Notes under the pieces: generated by a model
The model's database searches: none
What the model saw: only the letters and a program-made list of their open reading frames with translations
Told to the model about the DNA's origin: nothing
Part shown: piece by piece, positions 58,246-64,000 of the stretch
Layout of the letters: each line of letters begins with the position of its first letter
Position numbering within the stretch: the stretch's first letter is position 1
Program-made: the position numbers and the translations under genes
Source: JBCBGF01 sp039820585
GTDB taxonomy: Bacteria > Pseudomonadota > Alphaproteobacteria > Rhodobacterales > Rhodobacteraceae
Direction: 5' to 3'
DNA length: 64,000 nucleotides
NCBI GenBank assembly: GCA_039820585.1
Contig: JBCBPV010000010.1
Coordinates: 9,530-73,529, forward strand

Positions 58246-60172
58246 GGGTTGCCTCCTCATCGAAAAAGCTTTCGATCTCGATCAACCCGTGGGCCGTCAT
58301 CTCGCCAAAGAAGCTGGGGATGTAGCCCGCGATGACAAAGCGGGGCAGGCCGTCGGTTTCCGCCACCTCGAAGATCGGATTGACGGGGATCTCGCCGGTA
58401 TCGGGGTCGTACTGGCCCATCTCGGCCACCTCGACAATCGTGCGCTGGGTGGCCAGGCGCGGGGCTTCGGGGTCCATAGACGCGGTCTTGCGCACCTGCA
58501 CGACGATATCGATCGCCGCGCTGATCTGTTGGCGGATCGCGTGAATGGGAAGGTCTTCGCCCGATTGTAGCACCATTGTCTCTAGCCTCAGGATCAGGTC
58601 TTGTGGCGAGTTCGCATGTGCCGTGGTCATCGAGCCGGAATGACCGGTGTTCATCGCCTGCAGCATATCCAGCGTCTCACCGCCCCGACACTCACCAACC
58701 ACGATTCTATCAGGCCGCATCCGCAGCGCGTTCTTCACCAGATCGCGGATCGAGATTTCGCCGCGCCCGTCCATATTCGCCCGGCGGCTTTCAAGCGTCA
58801 CAAGATTGCGGTTCAAAAGCCGCAATTCGGCGGTGTCTTCGATCGTCACCACCCGTTCGCTGTTGGGCACAAACATCGCCATGGCATTCAAAAGGGTCGT
58901 CTTACCCGATCCGGTGCCGCCCGAGATGATGATGTTCTTGCGGCCCTTCACACACGCCTCCAGAAATCGCTCCATCGGTGGGCTGAGCATGCGGCCTTCC
59001 TGCAAGGTCCGCATCGTGCGGATTTCCTTGCCGAATTTGCGGATCGTCAGCGAGATGCCGTTCAGCGCGGTGGGCGAGGCGACGATGTTGGATCGGCTGC
59101 CATCGGGCAGGCGCGCGTCGGCCATCGGACTGCCTTCGGTCAGTTGCTTGCCATCGCGGCCTGCGATCCGGGCAGCCACGGTGAACAATTCGCGTTCCGA
59201 GGCGAACTTCAGCCCCGTCTCGAACATCTGGTTGCCCTTCTCGACAAAGATCCGGTCATGGCCGCAAACCATGATCTCCGAAATCACCGGCACGTCGATC
59301 AGGAACTGGATCGGCCCTAGGCGAAAAAAGAGTCCCATAACTTTCTCGCGCACCGCGTCGCGGATGAGCGCCAGTTTGAAGGTCTCTCCGATCATCCCCG
59401 ACACCGCCTTGTAAGCATCATCAAAGCGCTCATGCAGCAGTTGCAGGTCAGCAGCGGTTGAATGCGCGCTCATCTTCAGGCCGATTTCAGACGCAAGTTC
59501 TTCGCGCAACTCTATGGATTGATTGCGTTGTTCGGCGTTGAGTTGGGAATAGGACAGCTCGATATCGCCGCGGGTCCCGCTCATCAAACAGGCCGAGATC
59601 AAAGGGCGTTTGAGCGCTTCAGCGCAGTAGCGGTTGATCGTGGCGATCATGTCGGGCTTGCCCGCGATATCCAGCTCTTCACCCAGAAGCCGGTCAAGCT
59701 CTGCTGAAAGCAGTTCTTCACGCTGCCTGTCATCGCCATCAAACAAATCGCGCCGCCGATCCTCATAATCCAGCAGCGCTTCATTCATCATCAATTCCAG
59801 ATCGCCCAACTCGGGCATAACGGCGAGCGCGGTGACTGATTTGTTGACGTCCATCAGCTGGAGCAGGTTGTTGCCCAGCCAGATTTCATCGCCATGGGCC
59901 ACATCGACCGGTGTATCGCGTTCCAACGCGCGACGGCCCAGCTTGGCGGACCCACCGGTCAGCGGCACCAACTGCCAGCGGTCCTTGGACGGGTTGCGGA
60001 TAAGGCGGGCGTGGCGCGGTTCGACCCCGCTGCCATCGACATGGACAAAGCCTTTCTCGCCCTGACGTGCGCGATCACCGCCAACCTCGTAATAACTGCC
60101 CTCCAATGCCACGACATCCTTGCGGTTGCCGTAAGCATCACAGATGCGCAGGTGGGATCGTGCGTTGCTCAT
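58235..60172 (-). CDS. tadA: Tad secretion ATPase TadA/CpaF with N-terminal FHA-like domain
   Basis: 645 residues, about 150-200 longer than usual CpaF. Residues 1-110 resemble an FHA domain (GYYEV-like GSYYEVGGDR; VEPRHARLIRNPSKDRWQLV; VAHGDEIWLGNNLLQL). The GspE-type ATPase has Walker A GGTGSGKT (418-425), the Asp box around VTIEDTAELRLLNRN, Walker B RIVVGECRGGETLDM and the His box (AMNTGHSGSMTTAHANSPQD). It should power pilin assembly or retraction. The FHA-like addition suggests control by threonine phosphorylation, linking it to the kinase-like protein in the operon. Confidence 0.86.
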   Translation of the reverse strand: MSNARSHLRICDAYGNRKDVVALEGSYYEVGGDRARQGEKGFVHVDGSGVEPRHARLIRNPSKDRWQLVPLTGGSAKLGRRALERDTPVDVAHGDEIWLGNNLLQLMDVNKSVTALAVMPELGDLELMMNEALLDYEDRRRDLFDGDDRQREELLSAELDRLLGEELDIAGKPDMIATINRYCAEALKRPLISACLMSGTRGDIELSYSQLNAEQRNQSIELREELASEIGLKMSAHSTAADLQLLHERFDDAYKAVSGMIGETFKLALIRDAVREKVMGLFFRLGPIQFLIDVPVISEIMVCGHDRIFVEKGNQMFETGLKFASERELFTVAARIAGRDGKQLTEGSPMADARLPDGSRSNIVASPTALNGISLTIRKFGKEIRTMRTLQEGRMLSPPMERFLEACVKGRKNIIISGGTGSGKTTLLNAMAMFVPNSERVVTIEDTAELRLLNRNLVTLESRRANMDGRGEISIRDLVKNALRMRPDRIVVGECRGGETLDMLQAMNTGHSGSMTTAHANSPQDLILRLETMVLQSGEDLPIHAIRQQISAAIDIVVQVRKTASMDPEAPRLATQRTIVEVAEMGQYDPDTGEIPVNPIFEVAETDGLPRFVIAGYIPSFFGEMTAHGLIEIESFFDEEATHAA

Positions 60173-60882
60173 TGCGAGACGTTACCCTGTGCGATGCAAT
60201 TTTCGGCCTCGTCGCATGGATTGCGAAGCAGAAGGGACAGCGCCCCGCTTGCGGCCTCGGAATCCGCGGCAAAGCGGACGACTTGTTCGGCAGGGGCCTG
60301 CAACGTGACCGAGTTGTATTCCGGCCGGTCGCGGGTTTCGAACTCCCCCACGCTGTCGATATCGTCGACGGCCATCACCTCAACGTTTTCCAGCAGGATA
60401 CGGGATTCGAAGACTTTCGGCGTGATCTCGAACGCGCCTACAACATCGACCAGCGAGCCGGGGTTGAGGAAGTTTTCAACGGCGCGGTCAGTAGCCACGG
60501 GGATTGAGAACGCGCGATAGCCTTCGCGGATTCGCAGGGCAAAGTCCTGTTGCTGATCGACGAAGAAGTGCCCGCGCTGCAAGAAGCTGCCGCCGGTCAC
60601 ATCCTGGCCGAAAACCTGATCGCGTAGATTGATCCGGGTGACGGCGGTATCATCCAGCGCCCACTCGAATTCCGCCGCGAGAGCGCGGGGCATTTCCTGG
60701 CTGACCACGTAGGTGTCCATGAAGTCATCATCGATGACGGTACCCGCTTCGATGGTCAGGCCGTCTTCGGCCACGAGACGCAGTTTCTGAACGGTTGCAG
60801 TCTGTTGCGAGACGTCCTGATAGTAAAAAAAGGCCGCCCCAAAGGCGATCACCGCCGCGATGAAATAGAAGATGTTACGCAT
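60169..60882 (-). CDS. cpaB: CpaB/RcpC-like pilus assembly protein (SAF domain)
   Basis: 237 residues. An N-terminal TM/signal anchor (NIFYFIAAVIAFGAAFFYYQ) is followed by a SAF-like domain (EDGLTIEAGTVIDDDFMDTY) and the RcpC block (YRAFSIPVATDRAVENFLNP, then GSLVDVVGAFEITP). The CpaB/RcpC protein links the inner membrane machine to the secretin. The C-terminus is short and contains a cysteine pair (LRNPCDEAENCIA). Its ATG shares one base with the stop of the unknown gene upstream, and its stop overlaps tadA by ATGA. Confidence 0.8.
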   Translation of the reverse strand: MRNIFYFIAAVIAFGAAFFYYQDVSQQTATVQKLRLVAEDGLTIEAGTVIDDDFMDTYVVSQEMPRALAAEFEWALDDTAVTRINLRDQVFGQDVTGGSFLQRGHFFVDQQQDFALRIREGYRAFSIPVATDRAVENFLNPGSLVDVVGAFEITPKVFESRILLENVEVMAVDDIDSVGEFETRDRPEYNSVTLQAPAEQVVRFAADSEAASGALSLLLRNPCDEAENCIAQGNVSQ

Positions 60883-61541
60883 TAGTCCTCCAGGTATCTG
60901 ACGACGATGGTCGACCGGCCGGGGGCCGTGCGATCGGATTGAATAAAGACGATGGCCGAGCAGGGCGTGCCGTTGGCAAGGATCAGGGTGCCGTCGACGT
61001 CGGTGGTTTGGCCGACGAGAAAGCCACGGGCCCGCAGTTGTTCGGCATAGAGGTCGGTTGCGGCAGTGGTTGCGATGGGGCGCTCAAGCACAAGCTGGCC
61101 GCCGCAGGGTGTCGCCCCGGCTTCAGACAACAGGACTGTCGCATCGCCGGGCACCGATGCGCCAAAGACAGCTTGGTATAGGCTGGGCGCGGACGCAGCG
61201 CTGCCATGGATCATCATCTGCGCAACTGTTCCGCCCTCGGTCGGCACAAGCGCGACGTTTATGTTGCTGGGGGCGTTCGCTTTCAGCGATGAAGTTGCTA
61301 CCGGACCGAACAGATCGGCCACGAATGTCACGAGGCTCGGCGGCGTCTCAAGCCCGGCATAGCCGACAAAGATCGTCCCGCCATCAGATATCGATTGGAT
61401 CAACCCATCGGGCAGGGGGGCCACCAGCGCCTGCGGGGACCGGGCAACCTGCGTCTTGTGCGTCTCAAGGGCGGTCGCAACTGCCAGGGATGGCAGCAAC
61501 GCGACGGTTAACGCGATTGCGATAGCGATTAGGCGTTCCAT
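60882..61541 (-). CDS. periplasmic hypothetical protein in the Tad-like operon
   Basis: 219 residues. A signal peptide (MERLIAIAIALTVALLPSLA) precedes a mixed alpha/beta region (LIQSISDGGTIFVGYAGLET; LVTFVADLFGPVATSSLKAN). Two cysteines near the C-terminal half (GATPCGGQLV and NGTPCSAIVF) could form a disulfide. No known domain is recognised. It lies where classical loci often carry CpaC/CpaD, but does not look like a secretin. One base overlaps with cpaB. Possibly a chaperone or a minor surface component; the function is open. Confidence 0.65.
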   Translation of the reverse strand: MERLIAIAIALTVALLPSLAVATALETHKTQVARSPQALVAPLPDGLIQSISDGGTIFVGYAGLETPPSLVTFVADLFGPVATSSLKANAPSNINVALVPTEGGTVAQMMIHGSAASAPSLYQAVFGASVPGDATVLLSEAGATPCGGQLVLERPIATTAATDLYAEQLRARGFLVGQTTDVDGTLILANGTPCSAIVFIQSDRTAPGRSTIVVRYLED

Positions 61542-61542
61542 T

Positions 61543-62145
61543 CTATCGGTTCCTCGCCGGGAACAGGTTTGGAAACAGGCGCGTTGTGTTCTCTTGCGCC
61601 AGTTCGCGCCAGATCACCCGGTCATGTCCGTTTTCCCAGCGGTCATCATCGGGCCAAAGGTCATTCTTGGGCAGCATGAAACGCTGACCGCTATCGATCT
61701 CTCCTGCGTTGGCCAGGAAGGGCGGATTGTCGAACTCCATCGAGCCGGTTGCGTTTGCGACAACGTCCAGTGTGGGCCGACCGTCATTGACGTGGCGCGC
61801 AAGCTCGGTCCATGTCGAAGCGCCATCCTCGAGGGCATCGAAAAAAGGCTGCTCGGAACGAAGGCCGCGTTCGGCGGTCTGTGTGCAGGCGGTGGCAGAG
61901 CCGTCCACCTGAATGCCCGCACCGCTGGCCGCGCTCATCGCGTCGGTCTCACACCCGGTTGCATTGCCGCTTTCGGTGGCTAGCTTCACCGCGCTGACGC
62001 GGGCATGCACGGCGATCTCGTGGCGGGTTAGCATGCCTTCCATGACGAAGCGCGCAAGGAAGATGATCACCAGGGCCATCGGGATGATCATCACCGCCTC
62101 GATGGCCAGCGATCCACGGCGGCGTTTCCACAGGTCAATGCGCAT
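61543..62145 (-). CDS. TadE-like pseudopilin-type protein
   Basis: 200 residues from the ATG at 62145 (MRIDLWKRRRGSLAIEAVMI). A basic N-terminus (KRRRGSLAIEA) followed by one hydrophobic helix (IPMALVIIFLARFVMEGMLT) is the TadE/TadF pattern: G-S-x-A-(I/V)-E processing motif for prepilin peptidase, then a periplasmic C-terminus of about 160 residues, here with GCETDAMSAAS and TACTQTAERG cysteines. It overlaps the TadG-like gene by 11 bp and is probably a minor pilin-like subunit. Confidence 0.75.
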   Translation of the reverse strand: MRIDLWKRRRGSLAIEAVMIIPMALVIIFLARFVMEGMLTRHEIAVHARVSAVKLATESGNATGCETDAMSAASGAGIQVDGSATACTQTAERGLRSEQPFFDALEDGASTWTELARHVNDGRPTLDVVANATGSMEFDNPPFLANAGEIDSGQRFMLPKNDLWPDDDRWENGHDRVIWRELAQENTTRLFPNLFPARNR

Positions 62146-63751
62146 TGATCCGCCCCCACTCTGCGCTGCCCGCGGCGGCAGACAGGCTGTCGGCCAGTGG
62201 TGCGAACATCGCCGAGGCATCCGCGCGCAACCCCTGCGCAACGGCACCGGGATCGTCCATCCGCGTGGCGGGCATCGGGCGATAGGTCCAGTCCTGTGAA
62301 AACAGGTCCGCGCTGATCGGATTGTAGACGCCCACCTGGCCGTAGCCGTGGTGATATTGAACACCGTCGGTCAGAACGCTGCTGGCGACGCGGGAGCTTT
62401 TGGTCATGGCGGTCACGGCGAGGATGCGGAAATCGTCGGGCATCTGTTCCGGTGTCACCAGAATGGACAGCGGCGACACATCGCGCAGCTTCCAAAGCGT
62501 CGGCACGGGTGTTTCCAGCTCGAAGGTGATGCCGGGCAGGATGTTGCCGAGCACGTCGATGATGTCGCTCAGGATGGGAATGTCATCGGTACTGATGCCC
62601 AGACAGAACAGCCCAAACTTGGCGTCGAAGCGGCGGGTCAAGGCGTTGTTGGTCCGTGTTTGCGGGCCGATAAGGTTTAATGCCTGCGGGTGCGGTGTCA
62701 GGATGCCGGCGCGCGTGGGCAGATCGCTGCCGCCGACGTTTTCGCCGATGCCGTCTGCAAGACCTGGGATCGGTGGTACGTAAATCGGGATGCCACGACG
62801 CTGATAGGCGCGTTTCATCGTGCTGAGAGGATCGTGAACCTCGGTGATCTCATTGATATAGTTCCGGACCGTCTTGTTCCCTGAAGGTCCGCTATACGTC
62901 AGCGGCCCGCTGCCCTGCGGGAAGGCGCGATCATCGAAAGTGGCAAGCTTAAGGCCTAGCGCAGGTGTGCCAAACTGCATCGCCGCGCAGAACTCGGCCC
63001 GCGACAGGTTCACCGACCCGCTGGCATCCAGCGGAGAGACCGGGATCGGCTCAATAGGCAGGGCCATGCCATCGCTGGAGGCGCTTGTGGCGCAGGTTCC
63101 GGGGCCGGGGCCCTGACACGGATCGTCAAAGTAGAAATCGTCAACCCCATGGGCGGCGGCGTATTCACTGCCCATCTCGGCGATTGCGCGGGGGAAGCGC
63201 TGGATGATCGCCTGGTTCATCCCCTCGATGGCTTCCATCGCCTTTTCGGCGGTGTCCATACCGTGCCGGGGGTCAAAATCGCTCCAGATGCCAGCGGCAT
63301 CGATCTGAGCCTGGGTGGCAGGGATGATGGCGGTCCCGTGTGTGTAGCCACAGCCTATGTTCCAGGCGATACTGGCCGGGTCGATGGAGGGGATGATGCA
63401 CTGCACGGGCAGATGATAGATCATCACATAGGCCTGGATCGCTGCGGCGGTGCCCACCATCTCCCACAAGGTGCCGTTCAGCGCCTCTGATCCCAAGGCC
63501 AGCGTCACCGCCTGCGTTGTCGTCACGTTGTTCATCGACAGGGTGTTCAGCGAACGGGCGGTCCAAGCGCCATGCATCTCGGCCAGCGCGTCGGCGGCGT
63601 CTTGCACCTGACGCCGATCCTCGATCATCTGACCCGCATTCATATGCGCGGCCAGCATCGTTGTGACCGGCACAATGGTGGCGACGGCCAGCACGGCCAC
63701 CGCGCCACGGCGCCGACGGCCCAGGATATCTTTGACCCTGTCCCAGATCAT
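62135..63751 (-). CDS. TadG-like Flp pilus assembly protein
   Basis: 538 residues. The N-terminus (MIWDRVKDILGRRRRGAVAV, then LAVATIVPVTTMLAAHMNAG) is the TadG signature: basic residues, a G-A-V-A-V-L/F processing-like site, one TM helix and the conserved QVQDAADALA motif. A long periplasmic domain follows with no clear von Willebrand A motif, although a DFRILAVTAMTKSSRVASSV stretch resembles TadG C-termini. It starts the visible Tad block together with the partial gene upstream and overlaps it by ATGA. It should act in pilus assembly. Confidence 0.72.
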   Translation of the reverse strand: MIWDRVKDILGRRRRGAVAVLAVATIVPVTTMLAAHMNAGQMIEDRRQVQDAADALAEMHGAWTARSLNTLSMNNVTTTQAVTLALGSEALNGTLWEMVGTAAAIQAYVMIYHLPVQCIIPSIDPASIAWNIGCGYTHGTAIIPATQAQIDAAGIWSDFDPRHGMDTAEKAMEAIEGMNQAIIQRFPRAIAEMGSEYAAAHGVDDFYFDDPCQGPGPGTCATSASSDGMALPIEPIPVSPLDASGSVNLSRAEFCAAMQFGTPALGLKLATFDDRAFPQGSGPLTYSGPSGNKTVRNYINEITEVHDPLSTMKRAYQRRGIPIYVPPIPGLADGIGENVGGSDLPTRAGILTPHPQALNLIGPQTRTNNALTRRFDAKFGLFCLGISTDDIPILSDIIDVLGNILPGITFELETPVPTLWKLRDVSPLSILVTPEQMPDDFRILAVTAMTKSSRVASSVLTDGVQYHHGYGQVGVYNPISADLFSQDWTYRPMPATRMDDPGAVAQGLRADASAMFAPLADSLSAAAGSAEWGRINAH

Positions 63752-64000
63752 GACAGCACCACGGTGGCTGACCCATTACGATAGTACAGGCCGTCAGGAT
63801 GCTTGTCGTCGCTCAGAAACCGGCGGAAAGGCGTTGTGAGCGGATACTTGAAGGTCACCGTTGCCTTGATCGGCTGGCGCGCATCGCTGGTCAGGCCTGA
63901 AATGCTGCGCTCCCATTCGACGGTGACATCGACATTGCCCGGCGTGAAGGCATAGCAGATGCGATTCCCAACGGCGGTGAGGTAACTGGGCGTCAGGGTC
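63748..64000 (-). CDS. TadE/TadF-like pilus protein, C-terminal part (truncated by window)
   Basis: The last 83 residues of a gene running in from the right edge. The reading SYLTAVGNRICYAFTPGNVD, then TVEWERSISGLT and ATVTFKYPLTTPF, is typical of TadE-like C-terminal beta domains (V.VTF.YP). The stop overlaps the ATG of the TadG-like gene (ATGA). The N-terminal processing site and helix lie outside the window, so which Tad subunit it is cannot be settled. Confidence 0.6.
   Translation of the reverse strand, partial: TLTPSYLTAVGNRICYAFTPGNVDVTVEWERSISGLTSDARQPIKATVTFKYPLTTPFRRFLSDDKHPDGLYYRNGSATVVLS

Noticed and set aside
1..64000. CRISPR array or rRNA genes
   Set aside because: Reading both strands I found no regularly spaced repeats of CRISPR length and no rRNA sequence.

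Overview
This window is a GC-rich alphaproteobacterial chromosome segment, most likely from the Rhodobacteraceae (Roseobacter group). The indications are an RpoH-type sigma-32 gene, a GapR gene, an ScfR-type short-chain fatty acyl regulator, a DUF4389 protein, a tRNA-His with a discriminator A73 and no encoded G-1, and a Tad-like pilus locus. Several housekeeping genes also sit beside a dispersed intergenic motif (GAGTATTTTnnnCAAGATGAAG-like) that I associate with this family.

Layout. 1-2.15 kb: a truncated MscS-type channel and a zinc metallopeptidase. 2.2-9.4 kb: an AT-richer accessory island. It holds a tyrosine-integrase remnant, a 45-bp 3' fragment of initiator tRNA (an att scar), a serine-recombinase remnant that reads through this scar, a complete IS5-family element, an AIPR (abortive infection) gene split by one in-frame stop, a HigBA-like gene pair, and four small plasmid- or ICE-like genes of which three have a -10 box directly before the ATG. 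A tRNA-His gene marks the return to core sequence. 9.5-14.3 kb: phosphoesterase, RluD-type pseudouridine synthase, rpoH, an oxidoreductase and DUF4389. 14.5-19.1 kb: a transmembrane Ser/Thr kinase with two tandem LysM/solute-binding proteins. 19.2-30.2 kb: oligoendopeptidase F, a ligase/exonuclease repair pair, a beta-hydroxyacid dehydrogenase and a five-gene branched-chain-type ABC importer.

30.4-45.7 kb: ScfR, then a receiver protein, a DUF485-like protein and a symporter-histidine kinase fusion that look like a carboxylate-sensing system. Next come an orphan FliM/FliN-like protein, a BigR-type sulfide/persulfide operon (regulator, persulfide dioxygenase, YeeE/YedE halves, DUF442 phosphatase/sulfurtransferase), a DksA-like cluster with small proteins, a fused beta-oxidation enzyme, two SnoaL-fold proteins, GapR, a sulfotransferase-like protein and tRNA-Thr. 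A decayed IS1182-type element follows.

48.3-64 kb (minus strand): the most unusual part. One tightly overlapping operon of at least 14 genes carries Tad pilus parts (TadG/TadE-like proteins, CpaB, TadA, TadB, TadC, prepilin peptidase) together with signalling modules. TadA has an N-terminal FHA-like domain. The other modules are a separate membrane FHA protein, a membrane protein joining a kinase-like domain to a formylglycine-generating-enzyme-like (SUMF1) domain, one apparently active caspase-like protease, one caspase-like protein lacking both catalytic residues, and an OmpA-family protein. The gene order suggests a Tad-type machine controlled by phospho-dependent and proteolytic switches. 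The start of the operon lies beyond the window.
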